Shown here: positions 1 through 11,639 of the stretch, in pieces
Numbering within the stretch: the stretch's first letter is position 1
Layout: each line of letters starts with the position of its first letter
NCBI GenBank assembly: GCA_029378245.1
Contig: JARKIF010000038.1
Location: forward strand, 124,001-188,000
Origin: Roridomyces roridus
Lineage: Eukaryota; Basidiomycota; Agaricomycetes; Agaricales; Mycenaceae
Length of the DNA: 64,000 bases
Direction of reading: 5' to 3'
Made by a program: the position numbers and the translations under genes
Notes under the pieces: generated by a model
What the model was told of the DNA's origin: nothing
The model's database searches: none
The model's input: the letters and a program-made list of their open reading frames with translations, nothing else

Positions 1-173
1 GCGGAGCTCCGGCCGGTTTTGGAACGAAGGATACGAGAATGCACGCCCAGACGAGATGGACAAAGGAGACGGCAAGCCCGACAACTGCGCGCGCGCTGCA
101 CGTTAGGCTACTGGAGTCCCGGGACCTTGCTTCACTCACAACAGAGGTCCGTTGCAACAGACGGCGACGACAT
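1..173 (-). CDS. 5' end of small membrane-protein gene, array copy 1 (truncated by window edge)
   Basis: This is the start of a gene that runs off the left edge on the minus strand. The ATG at 173 opens a short exon (MSSPSVATDLC) followed by a GTGAGT donor. The next exon encodes a hydrophobic stretch (VGLAVSFVHLVWACILV). The same two-exon opening, with a donor at the same place, is seen in three further copies at 5.2-6.1, 8.5-9.4 and 10.1-10.9 kb. I do not recognise the family. The shared structure and the hydrophobic segment make it a real paralogue; function unknown. Only about 60 codons are visible. Confidence 0.5.
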
Positions 174-316
174 GCTGGCTGAGACCTAATGGGAGGGGGA
201 AAGTGCTTTAGGGGCAAGGACTCGGAGTGGGCCAAACTATGGTTATGAAAAATGCGGTTTTCTTGGTACGTGCACGTGGCGGGAGTCAAGAAGTCACTTA
301 GAAGTGTGCCGGCGCG

Positions 317-3300
317 GATCCTGATGATGACCGGCACAAGCGGTACCTTTGATGGCAGCGTGACTAGGTGTGACTCTCGATTAACCGCCACAAACACCAG
401 TCGTTGACTTCCTTCCACCGTTCCTCCATGAAACTTGAACCATTCCCTAAGCTCCAAACAACAAATATGGTCCGAATATGCCTGGCTAAGTGCCTGCGAG
501 AGGGATTGGGCTGAGTGTCACCAGAGGTTGCACCCGGAGGTCGGCGAGTTCAACTCGACATCGCAGAAACAACAGCCATGTTTGGTGGGGTGCAGCAGGT
601 TGCAGGGTCCACGTAAAAATCCTGTTTTTTATTTTGAGGCTCAAATACATCCTGTTTTGCCACGGAGAAGGTTTGGGGACCCAGTTCTACCATGGTTGCA
701 AGTGGGTGTGCCCGACGATCACCCAACTTTGCAGATTTCCTATGAGGATGGTTGCAAGTTGAATAGGGTGGCGGAGGCTAGTCGCGGCGGGTCTGGAACC
801 AAATTGGAGGGTCAGGAGACATATCTGAACTGTCCCAAAGACTCCAGGAACACTACTTGGGCATCCAAGATGATTCGACACTAACACTTGTCCAATTACA
901 TGACCTAACAGATTAATCCCAGTCCATGTCGGAATTCTCAGGTGAGTTTGATGCATCCTCCTCGTCCGGGTCCATCTGAGAGCCGGCGTCCTCGTCATCT
1001 TCGTCAATACCTCCCCATTCCGAGCAGTCCGAGTCCGTCTCTGTATCCGAGTCCGTATCCACCTCCATGTCAGCATCATCACGTTCTTCATTTAGTGCCG
1101 CCCTGCGGGCCTTCTTCATGCTGCCCATTATGTCAATACCCACAAAAGATCGCAGATTCAAGGTGAAACGTACCGTTTTTTATGGCGTCCGACAGCGGCC
1201 TTGACAGCAGTCAGCATATCGGCCTTGAGTTTCAACATGTTCTTGTTGGGGATGGCGGTGAGCACAGGGTCCTCGAATATCCGCCAATGGATCCGCATTT
1301 GAGCCGTAAGCTGTGCGAGGGTGAGCATGTTTAATTTCGGTGTTTCCATTATGACCGGGGTCGCCAGAAGTTCTGCACGACGCTCCGCCGCCTCCTGTAA
1401 TCGTTTTTCTTGAAGTGCCTTGTTTTCCTGTGCCTTCTGGATGAGAAGGTTCGCTTCGTCAACGCGGAACTGCTTGTTTGAGCCATCCGAATCCCGTTTG
1501 CGAGCCTCGCGCATTGCATACAAGATCATTTCGTCTGAGTTCGCGTGGGCCGAGATGAAGTCCTCGGTTTCATTCTGACGATACATCGCGCGGGCCTCGA
1601 AAAAGGCAATCGTGCCGGAGGGACATCTCGATTTCTGTTTGCGTGTGAAGGCGAGGATGCCTGGGACAAGCTGAATCCAGGTTCAGGAAGGTTTAATTTA
1701 AAAGCACTCACCTTCGTTCCGGTCGTTTGTACCATTAATCTCCATGTCCTCCTTCTCCTCCGCTGTCAGCTGATCAATCGGACCGTCCTCCTTGAACTCC
1801 TCCGTGAAGATGTCCCATCCTTTCACTCCACCGCTGAACATCGCCCGAATGGCATCTTTGAGACGCGGAAGCTCAGATGCCCGTTGCCGAATCTTGGTGA
1901 ATACGAAGGTATTCATGAGGGGTCGACCGTCGAGTGTGAGGTCGGAATCAAGCGTTGAAGCATTCAGGAGGAGCTCGGGGCTATCGGCGAGCTTCTGACA
2001 GAAGGGCTCTAGGGAGCGGTGCATGTCAACCGTGTCCAGGAGGTTGATGATACCACCACGGTCGGAGCCGCCGCCTCGAGCGTATCTCATGTAAGGCCAT
2101 GAAACACAGACCGAATAAATAGACACAGCGGCAAGCTCCGTCTGAGTCTTGAGATCCCTCAAACCCTTGAGAATGTTCGACTCCATGTGGTTGGCACCAG
2201 TATTGCCGGTCTTCGATTGTATGACATACTCGACCAGGTCGATGTAGATGTCAAAAAATGAGGAAAAGCTCGACGCAGCCACGACCGCCAGTCTGGAACC
2301 GCGAGCGTTGGAAATCGGGGAAGGGTTCAGTGGGATGAACAAGACCAGCCACTTCTGTTTTCGGGCAAAGTCTTTCAGATTGACGGGTGCGTTCTCCTCG
2401 TCGTATATCGGAGAGTGGAGATACGCATTGATAACAGCTGCGCCAGCGGCTAGTTCGCCCTCGAGCTGTGTCACCGCGGTGTGATCGTGGGCCTGAGCGA
2501 GACCTAGAACGCGAGTCTTGAACTTATCGTCCGATTTGAGTGTGATGTGCCGTCCTTCGTGATTTACGCGTTTGATAGTGGTCCCGTCGCTACTAACACC
2601 AAATGCTGCAGAAGAGTTGGAATTAGCACAGAGGAAGGAAATGAGCCTGCCTTTGGTCAGCGCCACCTCTCTACCCAGCTGCACCTGGCTTAGGAATCCC
2701 CCCTCCTTCACCGCCATACGAATCAGACGGGAACTCGGCGTCCGTTTCATCGTCACACCAAGCTCCTCGAAGACGACACGGAGTACACGAGGCATGCGTT
2801 CGCTCGCTACGCCCTCTCCGTCAAGTCGACGAAATAGACGACGCGCTCGCTGGCTGTATCTTCGGCCCTTCATAGGATTCCAGACTTTCATCGCTTTGAG
2901 GGTTTTCTTCGCTTCTGCTAACGCCGGTTTAGCTCGCATCGCTTGTTTCCTGAACTTCTCTTTCTCTCTCTGCGACTCCTTGTACTTCGCGCGGAGCTCG
3001 TCGGCTTTGCGCTTACCCTCGGCTAGCTGGGCGTCGAGGGAGAGAACTTGTTCCTGCTCTACGACGAGAGCCGCCTCCAGGTCTTGCAGATCTTCCGAGA
3101 GAGCTTCCTGGGTCGTTTTGGACGCTTCCTTCGCGTGGCCTCTTTCGTTCCTCAGACGGGTGACCTGGGCTTTGGTCGTTTTGAGCTCGGCGGATGTCGC
3201 AGTCAGAGCATCGGACAGTTCGTCGGCAGCCGTCTTTTTAGAACGCGTTCGAGTACTGGACGTAGCTTGGGTATGCTCCGACTGCTCCTCCTCCATCCCT

Positions 3301-3907
3301 GTGCTGTTTCTCCTCTGCTCATTTGCTTTGCGATTCTGCTCATGGAGCGCTTGGATTTGGGCCTTTCTTGCCTCGGACACACCCATATGACGTGTGGAAT
3401 TGAAGATTAATGAGATTTGTTGGAGGTTGGCGCGTGAAACGCGTCAAAAGAGCGACCAGAACAAGCATGAAGTGGAAGGAAGCAAAGAGAGTCCGATTCC
3501 GATCACGGATCACTTAAGAATCGTGAGCGTGTTCTTGGCCTTCATCGTTTGAACTCAATTCTTGACCGATTTCTATGTTTATATACTCAAATGCTAGGTA
3601 TTAGAGGCTAGCATCGTTTGTTCACGCCGGATTCCCCGTTCCTGTCAAACTTCGGTTCCACCGGCACGACAGAGCACGAAATCAGGTCTCAATTTGCTAC
3701 ATGGCACAATTTTCGTGATCTGCCGTGAAGAATCGTTGGAGATACATAATAAAAGGCTGCTCAAATATTTTCGGATTTTTTCTTCACCGTGTTGTTGAGC
3801 AATCCTCTGAGCCGACCCATCACTTTTCGACGACCGACGGCAAAAGTAGTCACAACCTGTCACGCTTGCCATCAAAGGTACCGCTTGTGCCGGTCATCAG
3901 ATCCTGG
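317..3907. mobile_element. TIR transposon of unassigned superfamily with 8-bp target duplication
   Basis: The element proper spans 325-3899. Its terminal inverted repeats begin TGATGACCGGCACAAGCGGT and match for about 48 bp with a few small differences (325-372 against 3852-3899 reversed). Flanking 8-mers GATCCTGA (317-324) and GATCCTGG (3900-3907) agree at 7 of 8 positions and look like a target-site duplication. An 8-bp duplication is typical of hAT and KDZ elements, but the encoded protein shows no motif of either that I can see. The single gene at 913-3386 fills most of the element and is probably its transposase or partner protein. Confidence 0.65.
913..3386 (-). CDS. Candidate transposase-like protein with N-terminal coiled coil and acidic tail
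   Basis: Three exons on the minus strand: 3386-1712, 1660-about 1173, and about 1122-913. Both introns are near 50 bp; the first (1711-1661) starts GTGAGT and ends CAG and keeps the frame. The product is about 740 residues. Residues 1-60 are polar, with an RTRSKK basic stretch. Residues about 65-165 are a strong coiled coil rich in E, K, Q and L. A conserved-looking core follows, with SSDGTTIKRVNHEGRHITL around residue 265. The C-terminus has another charged helical stretch (FFEARAMYRQNE onward), ending in a D/E-rich tail. The gene sits inside inverted repeats with a duplication, so it probably mobilises the element. I know similar proteins only as multicopy hypothetical proteins of agaric genomes; calling the DGTT aspartate catalytic would be a guess. 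Confidence 0.6.
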
Positions 3908-4126
3908 CATCGGCTGTCAACGGAAACGGGCATCGGAAATCACGCCGGCGCCGAGGCCATCAACTACATCCGAATTTTTCGAACGAACCTCCTTAGCCGT
4001 TTTGAAAATTTGGACAATTGGCAGCAACCGAACCTAGCCTGACCCATGATTCGCGCAGTCGGGGCTTCTCTACTGAGATCCAACTTGGCTGATTTCCAGA
4101 TGAAATGAACCCTCGGCCGGGGTGTT

Positions 4127-5194
4127 TACAGCAGTTCCTGTAAATAATGGCAATCATGATTTTTTTTTCGCACGATCCCAAAAAGGAAATTTGGCAGAGC
4201 TCACCTTCGTCTCGTGTCTTATGGCCTCGCGAGGCTTGCGGTACTCATGGGAGGGCATTCCGGGTGAAATAGAAAATGTATCCATTGAATCTCAAGCTTA
4301 TAGAAGAGTAATCCACGCTCAAGTCATCGTGAAAAGGCCCATCTCATTCGTCCCTGTCCCTTCCCCTCCAATGCCGCACGCGCAAGCGCGTCAAGCGTCA
4401 AGACATTGTATGTACTGAGCAAGGTGCTTGCGGAGAGACACAACTGGCCACTGCGGTAATATAAAGGTACGGGTACAGCAGGTGTCGCAGTCTGAGACGA
4501 CCAGTGAAGTGGAGGAGTCCAGGCAACTTGGCTAGCCCTGTATCCCGGGCGTGCGCTGGCAGCGTGAGCCTTGTACTAGCAGAGCAACGAGGCGGGGATG
4601 CTGGGGCTCCAGGCCCGACTCGGAGAGGCCGGATGTGTGTGCACAGGAAACTGTGCTAGGATGTCGTCTGAGTGATCATGGACCTGCAGTCGCCGGGCCC
4701 TGAGCGCACGGGCTATTGAGGTGTTGGGGGTTGACGGTGACATGAGCACGCGCGGTAGGACATTGAGTTACGGCGAGGAGACGGAGCATAGGATACGCAC
4801 CTGTGGCCTCGGACTCGAATCACTCGAATCCTTCCCCAATCCGGCACCATCTCTGAATAGTTCCCATATCCCGTGGTCCTACGGACTTTCCTCGTCGTCA
4901 AGTAGTCTTCGATGAGACCGATGGCGCGTGTCGGGTCGTGGCGAGCCAGGATACCGGTGCGCTTGATTAGGGCTCCCATGGCCCCTGTATCGGCGGTAGA
5001 GCAGCGGCACCATGCTTGCCATGCTTCTAAGGCACCGCAGCGCCTCACAGACGGTCTTCTGCGACATCCTGAGAGGTAGCGGACGGAGGAGACTCGAAAC
5101 GAGGGCAAAGCTGGGCAAGAAAGCGAAATTTCCTTTTTGGGATCACACGCGAAAAAAATTATGATGATTGACATTATTTACAGGAACTGCTGTA
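4127..5194. mobile_element. MITE with long TIRs and TA target site
   Basis: The two ends are inverted copies beginning TACAGCAGTTCCTGTAAATA and matching on through a T-run, CGC, and GATCCCAAAAAGGAAATTT, about 75 bp in all with small indels. If the outermost TA is the duplicated target, the element is 4129-5192 (1,064 bp). TA duplication with long TIRs fits a Tc1/mariner-type non-autonomous element. The first 17 bp of each end is itself a small palindrome. No credible gene lies inside; the open frames there are short and unlike anything I know. Confidence 0.6.
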
Positions 5195-5239
5195 ATGCAG
5201 TTGTCGGCCCTCGTCAATGGTGGCTGAGTATAGCATGAA

Positions 5240-6113
5240 TTAAGCGCGGCTGGAGTAACTAGTAATTCGACTCTCTCGGCTGAAACACCTCAGCTTCCTG
5301 GGCGACCGTGCATGTGAACTGAAGAAAGCCTTCACAGTGGAGAGTGAACCACGGACTCCGAACACGGGGCGAGGTGCATTTCTCGCTCGTTGTTCTCGGT
5401 TGGCGACAGCCCCGATTGCACCGGCGGCTAGGATCACTAACCCCCCAACCGGATTAGCACTCGTCCCGAACACGGGGATGTAAAAGACGCACAGGCGAGG
5501 ATATTCACGAGCGGGAGAATAATTGCATGTGCGCCAATTAGGGAGAAGCAGGTCCACCTGGACATGTCCCCGCGCGGACCGCGTGTACAAGCAGAGGCCG
5601 TACCCCAAAATGTCGGAACTTCCGAGTCTGGCGACTTCTTCAAGTGCATGTCAATGATGCCGAGAACTGTTGGATCAGTCAGTTACCCGCCGGTTCGCAG
5701 GGAATACTGGCCGCCTTACAGTAGCCAAGAAACCACCCGATGAGACCCAGAAACACAAAACAAGGGTTCAACTCGGACAAGCACATCGCGAGCCACTCAA
5801 GGAATGTCATGAGCGCTAGGAAAACGACGATTTCCAAAAAGTCCCTGACGGCTAGCATTTCCGTGTAAGCGTTATAGGATGTCTACGGGTCGAAGAAAAC
5901 ACACTGTTTCTGGGAACATCCGAGTCGTCGTCTGATTCCGACGCGGTCGACGCCCTCGGAAAGGAGGGTATGAGGATGGATCCCCACACTACTTGGATGA
6001 AGGAGATGGCCAGCCCGATATCTGCGCAGACGTTGGGCGATGAATGTAGCATCGTGGATGTCGCTGTACTCACAGCAAAGGGTCCTGAAGGATCTCAAGG
6101 ATAGCGACGACAT
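5240..6113 (-). CDS. Small multi-pass membrane protein gene, array copy 2
   Basis: The ATG at 6113 begins MSSLSLRSFRTLC, followed by a GTGAGTAC donor. Exon 2 encodes DIGLAISFIQVVWGSILIP, a membrane segment. The donor AACA/GTGTGT and acceptor GCTAG give exon 3 (VRDFLEIVVFLALMTFL), two more membrane segments. A last exon encodes FGYGLCLYTRS onward and ends with a FGVRGSLSTVKAFF motif shared with copy 3. The reading frame looks open to the stop at 5240, so this is the best preserved full copy. The family is not recognised; it looks like a fungal integral membrane protein with about four segments. Exon ends are my reading. Confidence 0.5.
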
Positions 6114-6165
6114 GGTGGGTGAGAGGGTGGTGAGAGGGTGGTGAGAGGGTGGTGGTATAGGGGCG
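6113..6165. repeat. Short tandem repeat of about 11 bp
   Basis: Units of GGTGGTGAGAG repeat three to four times just upstream of the start codon of the membrane-protein gene, on the opposite reading strand. This is a simple repeat in the gene's 5' region and probably of no functional weight. Confidence 0.5.
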
Positions 6166-6289
6166 TCTCGTTTGCAGATAAGAGATGACGATCGAAGAGC
6201 ATAGCCCCGCACAGCGTCGAGAATGCAGTTCAACTCGATCATTCCTTACTACCGCGGTGAGAGCAGCAAAAGAACAGGCCAAGCTGGAG

Positions 6290-6366
6290 GCCCGGCAGGG
6301 TTCGAACCTGCATTCAACGTCATGACGAACCCTTTTTCCCAACATGGACAAGGCGTGAGTAGGCCT
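6290..6366 (-). repeat. tRNA-like remnant
   Basis: On the minus strand the 3' half has a perfect five-pair T-arm (GCAGG, loop, CCTGC) and a 3' acceptor strand CGGGCCT. It can pair with AGGCCTA about 70 bases upstream, except at the last position. The D and anticodon arms are not convincing, so this is more likely a tRNA-derived repeat than a working tRNA gene. Similar T-arm cores occur nearby at 6571-6592, 6767-6788 and 7637-7653. Confidence 0.4.
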
Positions 6367-6956
6367 TAAGGCAATAATGGTCTTGTTTCAGAGGGCCACA
6401 AATGGGCGAACTTGAACCTTGAGCCGAACAGATCAGCAGGCAGTGATGGCCGAACGGAGGTCGTCGAATCATTGATCCGGGGATGCGCTGCCTGCAGGCA
6501 GCCGATCTCTGCCGACTGATACATCACAAACCGAGTGTCAAGTGTCAACAAAAAGGCTTGTCAAGCAATTGTTGGGAGGATTCGAACCTGCGCCATCGTT
6601 GCGATAAACTTCGAAATGCCGATCCAAGTGAACATGGGCTGCGACAGTCCAGCTCTGAAGTTGAATCGCAAATTAGGGCAGGGGGTTATGTAGTACCATC
6701 AAAGTACCATCTGAATTTTTCGCAAAAAGAAAAAAAATGGTGTATTGCCTTCTTGTCAATACACTAACAGGAATCGAACCCAGCCTGGTGATGGACAGTG
6801 TGAACCGGGTCCCCAGCGGCGATACCGAACGTTCAGCACAGACGTTCAACACATAATCACAGAATCTGGCCAAAATTGGGCAGGCTAAGTACGAACATTC
6901 AACATGAGATGCGGAGTCGGATGCAATGGCGGGGTGGAAAGCAGGGTTTGGGCATG

Positions 6957-7495
6957 TACACGTCATTACCAAAAGTAACCGGAAATGGGGGCGTCGTGAT
7001 GGCCTCAGTGATCGGACCCGGCTGAAATTTGATCCGAGCCTTGTTTAGTATGTATGAAGTCTCCTGAGGTCAAAAAACTCCTACCAACAGGGTTGTCTTG
7101 AGCATGCAGGGCACAGGTTTCTTACCATCCCAGATGTGGTGAATCCGCCAAAACTCCTGCCCCCCTGCACTTCCAGGGTTGAAGTATGTGACTTCAAGGA
7201 TGCTTATGCATTGGTAGAGTAGTAATTTAGTATCTCAAATCAAAGGATCTCACTGTGGGACTTCCCAGAGCAAGTAAATTCAGCTTCATTCAAGCCACAA
7301 TTTGACTCAAGAAATTCAACCAAAACCTTTTAGCCACTGTGAAGGCTACACTGAAGGAATTCATGGAAACTGAAGTGACCACTCAATTTCTGACATTCTC
7401 ATTTACATCCCAGTGATAGAGCATCAAATTTGATGCCGGCACCTCGGAGCAATCCTGCCAAAACAAATTCCGGTTACTTTTGGTAATGACGTGTA
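6957..7495. mobile_element. Short MITE with 25-bp TIRs and TA target site
   Basis: The ends are TACACGTCATTACCAAAAGT continuing AACCGGAA, and the exact reverse complement at 7467-7495. Taking TA as the duplication gives an element of 535 bp (6959-7493). There is no coding content. Tc1/mariner-type mobilisation is inferred from the TA only. Confidence 0.6.
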
Positions 7496-8130
7496 CAACG
7501 GAGGTTATATAGGAGAAAACTTCGCCTTGCACAACTTGAAGATCAAGCGTGTTTTCAAGTCTACCGGTCTCAACCGTCCTACGCATCATAGGCCGAGAGC
7601 GGATTGAAAAGAACCACAAGAAAGCACACAAGCCCTGCGCAGGAGTCGAACCTTGGTAAGTACTCAGGCGAGGGAAAAGGGTTGCAGTCGATGAGCGTAG
7701 GGCGGGAGGTGTAGTGTAGAGTCGCGGCGACATGGTGGTCGTGAGGCAAGAGGCAACCGCAGCCGCCCTGATTGATTCTTTGTGATCCCGGCATCACGAT
7801 GCCGCAGATCGCGATATGATCATGGCTGCTGGCGTGGTTGAACCTACATCAGCAAGTCGGTGAATCAGTTGCGGAAGAACGCTCATGTATGATGTCTCTA
7901 ACCATCGGCGTGCCGAGCTTTCAACGGAACGGGCATCAGCAATCGGCCGGGGCTGTCCAAAAGCATACATTCAAAATTTCCCGGGCGCAACGCAACGCAG
8001 ACCGATGCTCTCATCTTCGCTTCAAAGTCAGTTGGATGTCGAGCATGCTTGAATAAGTTTGCTACTGGCGTGAACGTTCCCGCTCATCTCAAGCCGAAAA
8101 AAAAAATTGGAACTTACTTATGATGGCTGC

Positions 8131-8385
8131 CCTCGGCAGGAATCGAACCTGCAGCATGTTCGTTCACCTGCAAGGCCGGAATGTCACATTTGGAAGGAGG
8201 TAGCGAGGGCTTTCTGGCAGAGGGAGGTCCGGAGATGGGTATGTTTCAACTGGAACAATGAACTATCGGGGCTAACGCGCACTCGGTGAACGCGATGCAG
8301 CCGCCCTGTTTTTCAGTTGAACGCAACGTCGCAAAAAAGCCGGGGACCAGATTCACTAAAGCCCTGGCAGGAATCGAACCTAGCC
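8131..8385 (-). repeat. Pair of tRNA-like modules
   Basis: Two minus-strand T-arm cores lie about 230 bp apart (8131-8154 and 8361-8385). The first carries the perfect RNA polymerase III B-box form GGTTCGATTCC. The first module and the sequence after it (a box of about 110 bp ending in GGGAGGTCC) recur at 11,315-11,430, and the second recurs at 9,861 and 11,591. This shows that gene copies and modules were duplicated together. Confidence 0.45.
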
Positions 8386-8521
8386 TGACTCAGCCAACGC
8401 AACTGTAATAGCCACAAGACCTGTGCTCCCTTGGGCGCACTCATTCCGCTCAGTCCGTCAAGTTATCGGCTTCATCTGGACCTCGTCAACGCTGAAACTG
8501 TGTCTGAAAAGATTGAATTTG

Positions 8522-9413
8522 TCAAGGTCTGCTGGTGTAGCTAGTAATCCGACTCTCTCGGGATCTGTTTAGACCTCTCCTGTTGAACCGCACGTGTGAA
8601 GTGAAGAACGCCTTCACAGCTGAGAGCGAACCGCGTACGCCAAAGACAGCCTGGGGAGGGGCACGATTCCGATTCCACGCTCGTTCTTCCCTCAGGACAG
8701 CGACCCAGAACGCCCAAGCCGCTAACAGCACTGGGTCCCCAGCTTAATTAGTCTTATGTAGAGCCGGGTAATCATAAAAGACGCACGTATGAGGACTTGC
8801 GCTAGGGGTAGAATAATTGCGTGTGCGTCAACCAAGGAGAAGCAGTCCGACTTGGACAAGTCCCCGCGCGGGCCATGTTTACAAGCAGAAACCGTACTCC
8901 AGAATGACATCGGAACTTGCGATTCCTGAGACTTGGAGTGCAAGTGATTGAGGTAGATAGCTGTTGCAAGGTTGATGTCAGTTGACCGTCGGTTCTCATA
9001 GAGCCAGCCTCCTTACGGTAGAGGAGAATCCAACAAACGAAGCTGAAGAAGAGTATCACCGGGTGGACGCCCCACACGGACATTATGAGCCAGCAGCCCA
9101 ATGTCAAGCCCGCTAGGAAGGTCATGTTGCCCAAAAAGTCTCTGACGGCTAGGATTAATCGTGTTAAGCGTCAGAAAACCGTTGCGATTCCGAGAGACGC
9201 ACTGTTTTTTGGAGCATCGTCATCTGGCGTGCTCGACGGCACCGCAGGAAAGTGGGGTATGATGACAGACCCCCACACGAGTTGGATGAAGGACATGACG
9301 AGTCCGATACCTGAGCAGGCGCGTGTTAAAGAGACTGGGAATCTAGCATGGTCGACGTCGGTCCACTCACAGCAGAGGGTCCTCATGGCTGTCGACTCCA
9401 TGGTGGATGACAT
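8522..9413 (-). pseudogene. Small membrane-protein gene, array copy 3, decayed at the 3' end
   Basis: The ATG at 9413 (MSSTMESTAMRTLC) is followed by the conserved GTGAGT donor. Exon 2 encodes GIGLVMSFIQLVWGSVIIP. After an intron with donor AACA/GTGCGT, exon 3 encodes VRDFLGNMTFLAGLTLGCWL and another hydrophobic run. The 3' exon aligns with copy 2 by eye, but its frame is broken by a stop after VQVGLLLLG. The terminal motif FGVRGSLSAVKAFF survives downstream. I read it as a pseudogene or a recently shortened gene. Confidence 0.5.
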
Positions 9414-9860
9414 TGAGAGGGCGGTATAGGGGAAATCAATTCGGATCGAGGAACATAGCCCCGTGCCACAGCCTATCGGGAACTTGCGGTGCCGGAGAAT
9501 TTCAACTCGATCTCGATCATTTGAATCCTGGCTGATCTGAACCGCGTGCATTGATTGCATTATACTGGCAGCCAAGATAATGGAAACCGGACGAGGAAGT
9601 CCCCGATGCTGGACACCTACACAGTTCAAGATATACTTCCGATTCAGCAAGAACGAGGCATTCGAGTAGACTGAATGATTGATCTTGGTTCAATGTTGAC
9701 GCGTGAACGCGTGAATTAGAATCGCCAACTTGAACCTTTCACCAGACTGATCCGAGTCGGCGGGCCACTGGATGCAATTGGTAGGACGCCCATTTGAGCT
9801 CCATCCGAAGTTTTTGAATGAACGCAAAAAAAGTTGACCGCTCGGGTCACCCAAACAAGC

Positions 9861-9884
9861 GCTGGCAGGAATCGAACCCAGCCA
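9861..9884 (-). repeat. tRNA-like T-arm core
   Basis: A single minus-strand core with B-box GGTTCGATTCC, between array copies 3 and 4. No full cloverleaf could be drawn. Confidence 0.35.
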
Positions 9885-10111
9885 GCCTGTCGCAGCTACA
9901 AGATGATCCATTCAAACGGGAGGAGGGCTTTTACTAGCCTGCGCCGCGTTCTGACCCTCGGCCGGGTGTGCACCTGGTCCTCAGCGGAGATTGCCACGTC
10001 AGGCGCAGCCCTGGGCCTGTTCAGCATTCAACTGTACAAATAGAATCCAGCAAAAACTGTGAGTAATACCAATACCCAAAGTTCAATATGAATCAGGTGC
10101 GACTCGCGTAG

Positions 10112-10931
10112 TTAGTACTCCGAGCGTCTCGGTTCAATCCCTTCGTATTCGGATTCCTTGCGCGCGCACTTGAGACGGCCTAGACAAAAGTCTGAGCGAC
10201 AGGCGTTCCAGACGGCGCCGGCGCCGTTGATGACGACAGATCCTGGTCTGGCTCGCACAGTTCCCGGACAGTTTCCAACACTAGCGGGACCTTGAGTTAG
10301 AGAAGACCACAAACGGGTGGGGTGAAACACGGACATGTGATGGTATACAAGAGGGGAAGAACGATTGCGTGAACGCCAATTGCGGATTTGCACTCCCAGT
10401 TGGACTCGAGGAGCAAGCTGGGAGGGCCGATTGTACAAGTTGAAGCCATACTCCAAAATGGACCATGTGGCGACTGGAAGAGCATTTCAATCATACATAT
10501 AGCTGTGAATTTCAGTTAGCATTGTACTAAGGATGCCGCAGGCTTACCGAAGGAACACCAGCAAATGATAGCCCAGGTGAGCCTTGTAAGAATGTGCACA
10601 TCGTAAACGGACATTATGGGACCGGGAATGAACGTCAGGGCCGCGATCTCGGAGACGAGCTTCAAAACCTCGATGGCTAAGAGTGTGATCCGCGAGCACT
10701 GGCCGATGGATACACTTAAAGTTAAACGCACTGTCCCCGGGGCCGCGATAATCAGCCGCCGGTGTCGGATGCGATGATGGGGTCGGAAAGTAGGGTATGA
10801 GGATGCGCGCCCATACGAATGTGATGAAGGAGATGCCAAGGCCGAGATCTGTGCGCACGTTAGGCTGGAAATCAAGCAGAGTCATCGGCTCACTCACTGC
10901 AGAAGGTTTGGTGTAACGGCGGCGACGACAT
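10112..10931 (-). CDS. Small membrane-protein gene, array copy 4
   Basis: The ATG at 10,931 begins MSSPPLHQTFC with the same GTGAGT donor as the other copies. Exon 2 encodes DLGLGISFITFVWARILIP. The next intron (GTGCGT to TTAG) leads to AIEVLKLVSEIAALTFIP and a further hydrophobic run. The last exon (MEYGFNLYNRPSQ onward) ends near 10,112. It differs more from copies 2 and 3 and lacks the VKAFF motif. It may be intact, but I cannot verify every splice. Family and function unknown. Confidence 0.45.
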
Positions 10932-11314
10932 GGCGGCTGAGACAGTGGAAGTGATAAAGGAGAAAATGCCGCATACATAGCCGCTGACATAGGGGTGCAG
11001 TTTATGGAACCTTGAGTCCGAGTCACTACGTCGACGCGACGACGTCGAATTCTTCCCCGCCGCCGACCACGCAACGGTTTACGAGGAAGCTGTCGTCCGC
11101 GGTCATGCCTGTCTCAAGACTCTCTCCAACAAAAGGAACTTGACGGGCTGGATGCACGAATTGGAGTCGATTTCGAAGTTGTGACGACTCTGGCGAGCGC
11201 AGTATTCAGTGCTTATTCGGGTGAGAATCTTGAGCTGGACGTCGTGTCCCGTTTCTCTGCATCCAAACAATAACAAGACACAGCCACAAAGCTCGAATAG
11301 CACCTGAACAGCAC

Positions 11315-11615
11315 GCCTTCGGCAGGAATCAAACCCGCAGCATCTTCATTCATCTGTAGCTGGACTCACTACATTTGAAAGATGCCATTGCGAGTTAACG
11401 AGGACTTTCTTGTACCTGGGGGAGGTCCGCGAGATACGTCCCATTTTGAAACTTGAAGGTACCATTAGAGGCTAACGTTCGTGCTCTTGAACGCGATGAG
11501 GCCGCGCATTTGGCTGGCTGGCAGGTTGCCATCCGATCTTTTCAGATGAACGCGAAAAAGGTTCTACAGTCTGTCCGAGTCCCTGCACAAGCGATGGCAG
11601 GAATCGAACCCAGCC
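11315..11615 (-). repeat. Pair of tRNA-like modules
   Basis: Cores at 11,315-11,340 and 11,591-11,615, in the same order and spacing as at 8,131-8,385. The first is degenerate (AATCAAACC in place of AATCGAACC); the second keeps the B-box. Confidence 0.4.
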
Positions 11616-11639
11616 TCAATCACAGGGATGATTGAATTA

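Noticed and set aside
2572..3390. Long plus-strand open frame (272 codons)
   Set aside because: It lies opposite the minus-strand coiled-coil gene, whose intron phases and codon pattern fit better; it is Ser/Arg-rich and featureless.
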